Below, piece after piece: positions 9,286-21,103 of a stretch of DNA of 64,000 nt (position 1 is the stretch's first letter; each line of letters opens with the position of its first letter). The notes under the pieces are model-generated. The model saw nothing but the letters and a program-made list of their open reading frames with translations. It had not been told where the DNA came from and made no database searches. This DNA is from Bombus terrestris. Its lineage: Eukaryota; Arthropoda; Insecta; Hymenoptera; Apidae. The position numbers and the translations under genes are program-made. The stretch covers positions 1,488,001 through 1,552,000 of the forward strand of contig NW_025963555.1 of NCBI RefSeq assembly GCF_910591885.1, in the 5' to 3' direction.

Positions 9286-10974
9286 GCTCGCTCGAAAGCA
9301 ATAGAATAACCTAAAACAAATCCATTTTGCGTTCATTATTCGATATGGTGGCGACATATTTCGAATTTGCGAACGTGTCGGATCGGTTGTGAGGTTGGAC
9401 AGGATTTTTACGAGCGAGCGGAGCGAGCGAGCATCGATTACAATTTCCAAGCTATACATATACCTTATATTGCCTTGCATATATTTCGTGTTATTACCTA
9501 ATTTTGTCAGCCATTTCGGACATCACATTGCACTGTACTATGAGGAAATGGTACTATTTACGTGAAACTACTGGTAAACTGTAAACTTTTGTCAGTAGGC
9601 AATAGGATTAAGATTTCGGGCTCCTCGGGCTGTTGCCAATATTTCAATGTCCGTATGTGCCAAACCGTTGGTTTGTGACACACCTTTACGCGTCTCTCGC
9701 TCGCTGCGCTCGCTCGAAAACTACAGCCTAACCTAAAACCAATACCTCTTGCGTTGGTCATGCAACCTTGAGGCGACTTATTTCAAATTTGGGAACGTGT
9801 CGAATCGGATGTGAGGTTGGACTAAATTTTTACGAGCGAGCGGAGCGAGCGAGCTTCGATTACAATTTCCAAGCTATACATATACCTTATATTCACTTGC
9901 ATATATTTCGCGTTATTACCTAATTTTGTCAGCCATTTCGGACATCACATTGCTCTGTAATATGAGGAAATAGTACTATTTACGTGAAACTATTGGTAAA
10001 CTGTAAACATTTGTCAGTAGGCAATAGGATAAAGACTTGCGGCTCCTCGGGCTGTTGCCAATATTTCAATGTCCGTATGTGCCAAACCGTTGGTTTGTGA
10101 CACACCTTTACGCGTCACTCGCTCGCTGCGCTCGCTCGAAAACTACAGCCTAACCTAAAACCAATCCCTCTTGCGTTGGTCATGCAACATGGAGGCGACT
10201 TATTTCAAATTTGGGAACGTGTCGGATCGGATGTGAGGTTGGACTAAATTTTTACGAGCGAGCGGAGCGAGCGAGCAACGATCACAATTTCCAAGCTATA
10301 CATATACCTTATATTGCCTTGCATATATTTCGTGCTATTACCTAATTTTGTCAGCCATTTCGGACATGAGATTGCACTGTAGTATGTGGAAATAGTACTA
10401 TATATGAGAAACTACTCATAAACTGTTAACATTTGTCAGTAGGCAATAGGATAAAGACTTCCGGCTCCTCGGGCTGGTGCGAATATTTCAATGTCCGTAT
10501 GTGCCAAACAGTTGGTTTTGTGACACACCTTTACGCGTCGCTCGCTCGCTGCGCTCGCTCGAAAGCAATAGAATAACCTAAAACAAATCCATTTTGCGTT
10601 CATTATTCGATATGGTGGCGACATATTTCGAATTTGCGAACGTGTCGGATCGGTTGTGAGGTTGGACAGGATTTTTACGAGCGAGCGGATCGAGCGAGCT
10701 TCGATCACAATTTCCAAGCTGTACATATACCTTATATTGCCTTGCATATATTTCGTGTTATTACCTAATTTTGTCAGCCATTTCGGACATCACATTGCAC
10801 TGTATTATGTGGAAATAGTACTATATATGAGAAACTACTCATAAACTGTTAACATTTGTCAGTAGGCAATAGGATAAAGACTTCCGGCTCCTCGGGCTGT
10901 TGCGAATATTTGAATGTCCCCATGTGCCAAACCGTTGGATTGTGACACATCTCTCCGCGACCCTCGCTCGCCGT
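9286..10974. repeat. Irregular satellite m23-m26 with an internal 1,267-bp repeat
   Basis: m23 and m26 both start with AAAGCAATAGAATAACC and AACAAATCCATTTTGCG. The stretch from about 9,060 to 9,430 recurs at about 10,330 to 10,700, an offset of 1,267 (three units plus the extra T). Between them, m24 and the left half of m25 resemble m6-m7 of the first HOR (GTCGAATCGG, GCTCTGTAATATG). m24 has a private AACCTTGAGG. Type-m23 monomers reappear at m94, m137 and m151. Confidence 0.75.
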
Positions 10975-12662
10975 GCTCGCTCGAAAGCTATAGAATAACC
11001 TAAAACCAATCCCTCTTGCGTTGGTCATTCGACATGGAGGCGTCTTATTTCAAATTTGGGAACGTGCCGGATCGGATGTGAGGTTGGACTAAATTTTTAC
11101 GAGCGAGAGGAGCTAGCGAGCTTCGATTACAATTTCCAAGCTATACATATACCTTATATTCACTTGCATATAATTCGCGTTATTACCTAATTTTGTCAGC
11201 CAATTCGGACATCACATTGCACTGTAGTATGTGGAAATAGTACTATTTATGAGAAACTACTCATAATTTGTTAACATTTATCAGTAGGCAATAGGATAAA
11301 GACTTCCGGCTCCTCGGGCTAGTGCGAATATTTCAATATCCGTATGTGCCAAACCGTTGGTTTGTGACACACCTTTACGCGTCTCTCGCTCGCTGCGCTC
11401 GCTCGAAAACTATAGCCTAACCTAAAACCAATACATCTTGCGTTCATTGTTCGATATGGTGGCGACATATTTCGAATTTGCGAACGTGTCGGATCGGTTG
11501 TGAGGTTGGACAGGATTTTTACGAGCGAGCGGAGCGAGCGAGCAACGATCACAATTTCCAAGCTATACATATACCTTATATTGCCTTGCATATATTTCGT
11601 GTTATTACATAATTTTGTCAGCCATTTCGGACATCACATTGCACTCTACTATGAGGGAATAGTACTATTTACGTGAAACTATTGGTAAACTGTAAACATT
11701 TGCCAGTAGGCAATAGGATAAAGATTTCCGGCTCCTCGGGCTGTTGCCAATATTTCAATGTCCGTTTGTGCCAAACCGTTGGTTTGTGTCACACCTTTAC
11801 GCGTCTCTCGCTCGCCGTGCTCGCTCGAAAGCTATAGCCTAACCTAAAACCAATCCCTCTTGCGTTGGTCATTCGACGTGGAGGCGACTTATTTCAAATT
11901 TGGGAACGTGTCGGATCATATGTGAGGTTGGACTAAATTTTTACGAGCGAGCGGAGCGAGCGAGCTTCGATTACAATTTCCAAGCTATACATATACCTTA
12001 TATTCACTTGCATATAATTCGCGTTATTACCTAATTTTGTCAGCCAATTCGGACATCACATTGCACTGTAGTATGTGGAAATAGTACTATTTATGAGAAA
12101 CTACTAATAAACTGTTAACATTTATCAGTAGGCAATAGGATAAAGACTTCCGGCTCCTCGGGCTAGTGCGAATATTTCAATATCCGTATGTGCCAAACCG
12201 TTGGTTTGTGACACACCTTTACGCGTCTCTCGCTCGCTGCGCTCGCTCGAAAACTATAGCCTAACCTAAAACCAATCCATCTTGCGTTCATTGTTCGATA
12301 TGGTGGCGACATATTTCGAATTTGCGAACGTGTCGGATCGGTTGTGAGGTTGGACAGGATTTTTACGAGCGAGCGGAGCGAGCGAGCAACGATCACAATT
12401 TCCAAGCTATACATATACCTTATATTGCCTTGCATATATTTCGTGTTATTACATAATTTTGTCAGCCATTTCGGACATCACATTGCACTCTACTATGAGG
12501 GAATAGTACTATTTACGTGAAACTATTGGTAAACTGTAAACATTTGCCAGTAGGCAATAGGATAAAGATTTCCGGCTCCTCGGGCTGTTGCCAATATTTC
12601 AATGTCCGTTTGTGCCAAACCGTTGGTTTGTGTCACACCATTACGCGTCTCTCGCACGCTGC
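10975..12662. repeat. Two copies of an 844-bp dimer (m27-m28, m29-m30)
   Basis: m27 and m29 both have CATATAATTCGCG, CAGCCAATTCGG, ATTTATCAGTAGG and CAATATCCGTATG. m28 and m30 are both type W with CATTGTTCG. The pairs lie 844 bp apart. Differences are visible: m27 has AGAATAACC, GAGAGGAGCTAGCG and CATAATTTGTTAAC; m29 has AGCCTAACC, GTCGGATCATATG and CTACTAATAAAC. The left halves of the pair are thus less alike than the right halves. Confidence 0.75.
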
Positions 12663-13929
12663 GCTCGCTCGAAAACTATAGCCTAACCTAAAACCAATAC
12701 ATCTTGCGTTCATTATTCGATATGGTGGCGACATATTTCAAATTTGCGAACGTGTCGGATCGGTTGTGAGGTTGGACTAGATTTTTACGAGCGAGCGGAG
12801 CGAGCGAGCAACGATCACAATTTCCAAGCTATACATATACCTTATATTGCCTTGCATATATTTCGTGTTATTACCTAATTTTGTCAGCCATTTCGGACAT
12901 CACATTGCACTGTACTATGAGGAAATGGTACTATTTACGTGAAACAATTGGTAAACTGTAAACTTTTGTCAGTAGGCAATAGGATTAAGATTTCGGGCTC
13001 CTCGGGCTGTTGTCAATATTTCAATGTCCGTATGTGCCAAACCGTTTGTTTGTGACACACCTTTACGCGTCTCTCGCTCGCCGTGCTCGCTCGAAAGCTA
13101 TAGCCTAACCTAAAACCAATCCCTCTTGCGTTGGTCATTCGACGTGGAGGCGACTTATTTCAAATTTGGGAACGTGTCGGATCGGATGTGAGGTTGGACT
13201 AAATTTTTACGAGCGAGCGGAGCGAGCGAGCAACGATCACAATTTCCAAGCTATACATATACCTTATATTGCCTTGCATATATTTCGTGCTATTACCTAA
13301 TTTTGTCAGCCATTTCGGACATGAGATTGCACTGTAGTATGTGGAAATAGTACTATATATGAGAAACTACTCATAAACTGTTAACATTCGTCAGTAGGCA
13401 ATAGGATAAAGACTTCCGGCTCCTCGGGCTGGTGCGAATATTTCAATGTCCGTATGTGCCAAACAGTTGGTTTTGTGACACACCTTTACGCGTCTCTCGC
13501 TCGCTGCGCTTGCTCGAAAACTATAGCCTAACCTAAAACCAATCCATCTTGCGTTCATTGTTCGATATGGTGGCGACATATTTCGAATTTGCGAACGTGT
13601 CGGATCGTTTGTGAGGTTGGACAGGATTTTTACGAGCGAGCGGAGCGAGCGAGCAACGATCACAATTTCCAAGCTATACATATACCTTATATTGCCTTGC
13701 ATATATTTCGTGTTATTACATAATTTTGTCAGCCATTTCGGACATCACATTGCACTCTACTATGAGGGAATAGTACTATTTACGTGAAACTATTGGTAAA
13801 CTGTAAACATTTGCCAGTAGGCAATAGGATAAAGATTTCCGGCTCCTCGGGCTGTTGCCAATATTTCAATGTCCGTTTGTGCCAAACCGTTGGTTTGTGT
13901 CACACCATTACGCGTCTCTCGCACGCTGC
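12663..13929. repeat. Irregular satellite m31-m33
   Basis: m31 has a type-P left half but a right half with AACAATTGG, GTTGTCAATATTTC and CCGTTTGTTTGTG, the same combination later found at m52, m65, m74, m79 and m88. m32 carries the TTTT run (423 bp). m33 is type W with GCTTGCTCGAAAAC at its start and GATCGTTTGTG. m32-m33 are closely repeated at m98-m99 (offset 27,855). Confidence 0.75.
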
Positions 13930-15617
13930 GCTCGCTCGAAAACTATAGCCTAACCTAAAACCAATACATCTTGCGTTCATTATTCGATATGGTGGCGACA
14001 TATTTCAAATTTGCGAACGTGTCGGATCGGTTGTGAGGTTGGACTAGATTTTTACGAGCGAGCGGAGCGAGCGAGCAACGATCACAATTTCCAAGCTATA
14101 CATATACCTTATATTGCCTTGCATATATTTCGTGTTATTACCTAATTTTGTCAGCCATTTCGGACATCACATTGCACTGTAGTATGTGGAAATAGTACTA
14201 TTTATGAGAAACTACTCATAAACTGCTAACATTTGTCAGTAGGCAATAGGATAAAGACTTCCGGCTCCACGGGCTGGTGGGTATAATTGAATGTCCCCAT
14301 GTGCCGAACCGTTGGATTGTGACACATCTCTCCGCGTCCCTCGCTCGCCGTGCTCGCTCGAAAGCTATAGCCTAACCTAAAACCAGTCCCTCTTGCGTTG
14401 GTCATTCGAAGTGGAGGCGACTTATTTCAATTTTGGGAACGTGTCGGATCGGATGTGAGTTTGGACTAAATTTTTACGAGCGTGCGGAGCGAGCGTGCAA
14501 CGATCACAATTTCCAAGCTATACATATACCTTATATTGCCTTGCATATATTTCGTGTTATTACCTAATTTTGTCAGCCATTTCGGACATCACATTGCACT
14601 GTACTATGAGGAAATGGTACTATTTACGTGAAACTATTGGTAAACTGTAAACTTCTGTCAGTAGGCAATAGGATTAAGATTTCGGGCTCCTCGGGCTGTT
14701 GTCAATATTTCAATGTCCGTATGTGCCAAACCGTTGGTTTGTGACACACCTTTACGCGTCTCTCGCTCGCTGCGCTCGCTCGAAAACTACAGCCTAACCT
14801 AAAACCAATCCCTCTTGCGTTGGTCATGCAACATGGAGGCGACTCATTTCAAATTTGGGAACGTGTCGGATCGGATGTGAGGTTGGACTAAATTTTTACG
14901 AGCGAGCGGAGCGAGCGAGCAACGATCACAATTTCCAAGCTATACATATACCTTATATTGCCTTGCATATATTTCGTGTTATTACCTAATTTTGTCAGCC
15001 ATTTCGGACATCACATTGCACTGTAGTATGTGGAAATAGTACTATTTATGAGAAACTACTCATAAACTGTTAACATTTGTCAGTAGGCAATAGGATTAAG
15101 ATTTCGGGCTCCTCGGGCTGTTGCCAATATTTCAATGTCCGTATGTGCCAAACCGTTGGTTTGTGACACACCTTTACGCGTCACTCGCTCGCTGCGCTCG
15201 CTCGAAAACTACAGCCTAACCTAAAACCAATCCCTCTTGCGTTGGTCATGCAACATGGAGGCGACTTATTTCAAATTTGGGAACGTGTCGGATCGGATGT
15301 GAGGTTGGACTAAATTTTTACGAGCGAGCGGAGCGAGCGAGCAACGATTACAATTTCCAAGCTATACATATACCTTATATTGCCTTGCATATATTTCGTG
15401 TTATTACCTAATTTTGTCAGCCATTTCGGACATCACATTGCACTGTACTATGAGGAAATGGTACTATTTACGTGAAACTACTGGTAAACTGTAAACATTT
15501 GTCAGTAGGCAATAGGATAAAGACTTCCGGCTCCTCGGGCTGTTGCCAATATTTCAATGTCCGTTTGTGCCAAACCGTTGGTTTGTGTCACACCATTACG
15601 CGTCTCTCGCACGCTGC
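13930..15617. repeat. 4-monomer HOR P-Q-R-S (1,688 bp), copy 1
   Basis: m34 type P (CTGCTAACATTTG, GTGCCGAACCG), m35 type Q (AACCAGTCCC, GTGAGTTTGG, GCGTGCAACG), m36 type R, m37 type S (GCAACGATTAC, right half GTCCGTTTGTGCC, GTGTCACACCATT, CGCACGCTGC). This copy differs from the next three in having CTATACAT rather than CTATTCAT in its P monomer, and a private GAGCGTGCGGAGC in Q. Confidence 0.9.
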
Positions 15618-17305
15618 GCTCGCTCGAAAACTATAGCCTAACCTAAAACCAATACATCTTGCGTTCATTATTCGATATGGTGGCGACATATTTCAAATTT
15701 GCGAACGTGTCGGATCGGTTGTGAGGTTGGACTAGATTTTTACGAGCGAGCGGAGCGAGCGAGCAACGATCACAATTTCCAAGCTATTCATATACCTTAT
15801 ATTGCCTTGCATATATTTCGTGTTATTACCTAATTTTGTCAGCCATTTCGGACATCACATTGCACTGTAGTATGTGGAAATAGTACTATTTATGAGAAAC
15901 TACTCATAAACTGCTAACATTTGTCAGTAGGCAATAGGATAAAGACTTCCGGCTCCACGGGCTGGTGGGTATAATTGAATGTCCCCATGTGCCGAACCGT
16001 TGGATTGTGACACATCTCTCCGCGTCCCTCGCTCGCCGTGCTCGCTCGAAAGCTATAGCCTAACCTAAAACCAGTCCCTCTTGCGTTGGTCATTCGAAGT
16101 GGAGGCGACTTATTTCAATTTTGGGAACGTGTCGGATCGGATGTGAGTTTGGACTAAATTTTTACGAGCGAGCGGAGCGAGCGTGCAACGATCACAATTT
16201 CCAAGCTATACATATACCTTATATTGCCTTGCATATATTTCGTGTTATTACCTAATTTTGTCATCCATTTCGGACATCACATTGCACTGTACTATGAGGA
16301 AATGGTACTATTTACGTGAAACTATTGGTAAACTGTAAACTTTTGTCAGTAGGCAATAGGATTAAGATTTCGGGCTCCTCGGGCTGTTGTCAATATTTCA
16401 ATGTCCGTATGTGCTAAACCGTTGGTTTGTGACACACCTTTACGCGTCTCTCGCTCGCTGCGCTCGCTCGAAAACTACAGCCTAACCTAAAACCAATCCC
16501 TCTTGCGTTGGTCATGCAACATGGACGCGACTCATTTCAAATTTGGGAACGTGTCGGATCGGATGTGAGGTTGGACTAAATTTTTACGAGCGAGCGGAGC
16601 GAGCGAGCAACGATCACAATTTCCAAGCTATACATATACCTTATATTGCCTTGCATATATTTCGTGTTATTACCTAATTTTGTCAGCCATTTCGGACATC
16701 ACATTGCACTGTAGTATGTGGAAATAGTACTATTTATGAGAAACTACTCATAAACTGTTAACATTTGTCAGTAGGCAATAGGATTAAGATTTCGGGCTCC
16801 TCGGGCTGTTGCCAATATTTCAATGTCCGTATGTGCCAAACCGTTGGTTTGTGACACACCTTTACGCGTCACTCGCTCGCTGCGCTCGCTCGAAAACTAC
16901 AGCCTAACCTAAAACCAATCCCTCTTGCGTTGGTCATGCAACATGGAGGCGACTTATTTCAAATTTGGGAACGTGTCGGATCGGATGTGAGGTTGGACTA
17001 AATTTTTACGAGCGAGCGGAGCGAGCGAGCAACGATTACAATTTCCAAGCTATACATATACCTTATATTGCCTTGCATATATTTCGTGTTATTACCTAAT
17101 TTTGTCAGCCATTTCGGACATCACATTGCACTGTACTCTGAGGAAATAGTACTATTTACGTGAAACTACTGGTAAACTGTAAACATTTGTCAGTAGGCAA
17201 TAGGATAAAGACTTCCGGCTCCTCGGGCTGTTGCCAATATTTCAATGTCCGTTTGTGCCAAACCGTTGGTTTGTGTCACACCATTACGCGTCTCTCGCAC
17301 GCTGC
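15618..17305. repeat. 4-monomer HOR P-Q-R-S, copy 2
   Basis: m38-m41. The P monomer carries CTATTCATATACC (from 15,784). Private changes include GTCATCCATTTCGG, GTGCTAAACCG and ATGGACGCGACTC, and CTGTACTCTGAGGAAATAG in S. Otherwise it reads as the next copy. Confidence 0.9.
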
Positions 17306-18993
17306 GCTCGCTCGAAAACTATAGCCTAACCTAAAACCAATACATCTTGCGTTCATTATTCGATATGGTGGCGACATATTTCAAATTTGCGAACGTGTCG
17401 GATCGGTTGTGAGGTTGGACTAGATTTTTACGAGCGAGCGGAGCGAGCGAGCAACGATCACAATTTCCAAGCTATTCATATACCTTATATTGCCTTGCAT
17501 ATATTTCGTGTTATTACCTAATTTTGTCAGCCATTTCGGACATCACATTGCACTGTAGTATGTGGAAATAGTACTATTTATGAGAAACTACTCATAAACT
17601 GCTAACATTTGTCAGTAGGCAATAGGATAAAGACTTCCGGCTCCACGGGCTGGTGGGTATAATTGAATGTCCCCATGTGCCGAACCGTTGGATTGTGACA
17701 CATCTCTCCGCGTCCCTCGCTCGCCGTGCTCGCTCGAAAGCTATAGCCTAACCTAAAACCAGTCCCTCTTGCGTTGGTCATTCGAAGTGGAGGCGACTTA
17801 TTTCAATTTTGGGAACGTGTCGGATCGGATGTGAGTTTGGACTAAATTTTTACGAGCGAGCGGAGCGAGCGTGCAACGATCACAATTTCCAAGCTATACA
17901 TATACCTTATATTGCCTTGCATATATTTCGTGTTATTACCTAATTTTGTCAGCCATTTCGGACATCACATTGCACTGTACTATGAGGAAATGGTACTATT
18001 TACGTGAAACTATTGGTAAACTGTAAACTTTTGTCAGTAGGCAATAGGATTAAGATTTCGGGCTCCTCGGGCTGTTGTCAATATTTCAATGTCCGTATGT
18101 GCCAAACCGTTGGTTTGTGACACACCTTTACGCGTCTCTCGCTCGCTGCGCTCGCTCGAAAACTACAGCCTAACCTAAAACCAATCCCTCTTGCGTTGGT
18201 CATGCAACATGGAGGCGACTCATTTCAAATTTGGGAACGTGTCGGATCGGATGTGAGGTTGGACTAAATTTTTACGAGCGAGCGGAGCGAGCGAGCAACG
18301 ATCACAATTTCCAAGCTATACATATACCTTATATTGCCTTGCATATATTTCGTGTTATTACCTAATTTTGTCAGCCATTTCGGACATCACATTGCACTGT
18401 AGTATGTGGAAATAGTACTATTTATGAGAAACTACTCATAAACTGTTAACATTTGTCAGTAGGCAATAGGATTAAGATTTCGGGCTCCTCGGGCTGTTGC
18501 CAATATTTCAATGTCCGTATGTGCCAAACCGTTGGTTTGTGACACACCTTTACGCGTCACTCGCTCGCTGCGCTCGCTCGAAAACTACAGCCTAACCTAA
18601 AACCAATCCCTCTTGCGTTGGTCATGCAACATGGAGGCGACTTATTTCAAATTTGGGAACGTGTCGGATCGGATGTGAGGTTGGACTAAATTTTTACGAG
18701 CGAGCGGAGCGAGCGAGCAACGATTACAATTTCCAAGCTATACATATACCTTATATTGCCTTGCATATATTTCGTGTTATTACCTAATTTTGTCAGCCAT
18801 TTCGGACATCACATTGCACTGTACTATGAGGAAATGGTACTATTTACGTGAAACTACTGGTAAACTGTAAACATTTGTCAGTAGGCAATAGGATAAAGAC
18901 TTCCGGCTCCTCGGGCTGTTGCCAATATTTCAATGTCCGTTTGTGCCAAACCGTTGGTTTGTGTCACACCATTACGCGTCTCTCGCACGCTGC
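17306..18993. repeat. 4-monomer HOR P-Q-R-S, copy 3
   Basis: m42-m45, with CTATTCATATACC from 17,472, exactly 1,688 bp after copy 2. By eye it is almost identical to copy 4, which marks very recent duplication or conversion. Confidence 0.9.
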
Positions 18994-20681
18994 GCTCGCT
19001 CGAAAACTATAGCCTAACCTAAAACCAATACATCTTGCGTTCATTATTCGATATGGTGGCGACATATTTCAAATTTGCGAACGTGTCGGATCGGTTGTGA
19101 GGTTGGACTAGATTTTTACGAGCGAGCGGAGCGAGCGAGCAACGATCACAATTTCCAAGCTATTCATATACCTTATATTGCCTTGCATATATTTCGTGTT
19201 ATTACCTAATTTTGTCAGCCATTTCGGACATCACATTGCACTGTAGTATGTGGAAATAGTACTATTTATGAGAAACTACTCATAAACTGCTAACATTTGT
19301 CAGTAGGCAATAGGATAAAGACTTCCGGCTCCACGGGCTGGTGGGTATAATTGAATGTCCCCATGTGCCGAACCGTTGGATTGTGACACATCTCTCCGCG
19401 TCCCTCGCTCGCCGTGCTCGCTCGAAAGCTATAGCCTAACCTAAAACCAGTCCCTCTTGCGTTGGTCATTCGAAGTGGAGGCGACTTATTTCAATTTTGG
19501 GAACGTGTCGGATCGGATGTGAGTTTGGACTAAATTTTTACGAGCGAGCGGAGCGAGCGTGCAACGATCACAATTTCCAAGCTATACATATACCTTATAT
19601 TGCCTTGCATATATTTCGTGTTATTACCTAATTTTGTCAGCCATTTCGGACATCACATTGCACTGTACTATGAGGAAATGGTACTATTTACGTGAAACTA
19701 TTGGTAAACTGTAAACTTTTGTCAGTAGGCAATAGGATTAAGATTTCGGGCTCCTCGGGCTGTTGCCAATATTTCAATGTCCGTATGTGCCAAACCGTTG
19801 GTTTGTGACACACCTTTACGCGTCTCTCGCTCGCTGCGCTCGCTCGAAAACTACAGCCTAACCTAAAACCAATCCCTCTTGCGTTGGTCATGCAACATGG
19901 AGGCGACTCATTTCAAATTTGGGAACGTGTCGGATCGGATGTGAGGTTGGACTAAATTTTTACGAGCGAGCGGAGCGAGCGAGCAACGATCACAATTTCC
20001 AAGCTATACATATACCTTATATTGCCTTGCATATATTTCGTGTTATTACCTAATTTTGTCAGCCATTTCGGACATCACATTGCACTGTAGTATGTGGAAA
20101 TAGTACTATTTATGAGAAACTACTCATAAACTGTTAACATTTGTCAGTAGGCAATAGGATTAAGATTTCGGGCTCCTCGGGCTGTTGCCAATATTTCAAT
20201 GTCCGTATGTGCCAAACCGTTGGTTTGTGACACACCTTTACGCGTCACTCGCTCGCTGCGCTCGCTCGAAAACTACAGCCTAACCTAAAACCAATCCCTC
20301 TTGCGTTGGTCATGCAACATGGAGGCGACTTATTTCAAATTTGGGAACGTGTCGGATCGGATGTGAGGTTGGACTAAATTTTTACGAGCGAGCGGAGCGA
20401 GCGAGCAACGATTACAATTTCCAAGCTATACATATACCTTATATTGCCTTGCATATATTTCGTGTTATTACCTAATTTTGTCAGCCATTTCGGACATCAC
20501 ATTGCACTGTACTATGAGGAAATGGTACTATTTACGTGAAACTACTGGTAAACTGTAAACATTTGTCAGTAGGCAATAGGATAAAGACTTCCGGCTCCTC
20601 GGGCTGTTGCCAATATTTCAATGTCCGTTTGTGCCAAACCGTTGGTTTGTGTCACACCATTACGCGTCTCTCGCACGCTGC
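18994..20681. repeat. 4-monomer HOR P-Q-R-S, copy 4
   Basis: m46-m49, with CTATTCATATACC from 19,160. The visible difference from copy 3 is GTTGCCAATATTTC for GTTGTCAATATTTC in the Q monomer. A fifth unit starts at 20,682 but is broken off within its first monomer. Confidence 0.9.
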
Positions 20682-21103
20682 GCTCGCTCGAAAACTATAG
20701 CCTAACCTAAAACCAATACATCTTGCGTTCATTATTCGATATGGTGGCGACATATTTCAAATTTGCGAACGTGTCGGATCGGTTGTGAGGTTGGACTAGA
20801 TTTTTACGAGCGAGCGGAGCGAGCGAGCAACGATCACAATTTCCAAGCTATTCATATACCTTATATTGCCTTGCATATATTTCGTGTTATTACCTAATTT
20901 TGTCAGCCATTTCGGACATCACATTGCACTGTAGTATGTGGAAATAGTACTATTTATGAGAAACTACTCATAAACTGTTAACATTTGTCAGTAGGCAATA
21001 GGATTAAGATTTCGGGCTCCTCGGGCTGTTGCCAATATTTCAATATCCGTATGTGCCAAACCGTTGGTTTGTGACACACCTTTACGCGTCTCTCGCTCGC
21101 TGC
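20682..21103. repeat. Junction monomer m50: P left half, foreign right half
   Basis: It starts exactly as a fifth P-Q-R-S unit (CTATTCATATACC at 20,848). By about 20,978-21,045 it switches to CTGTTAACATTTG, ATTAAGATTTCGGG and CAATATCCGTATG, the right half seen in m63. The next monomer is type W, not Q. This is the recombination joint ending the 4-mer block. Confidence 0.75.
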
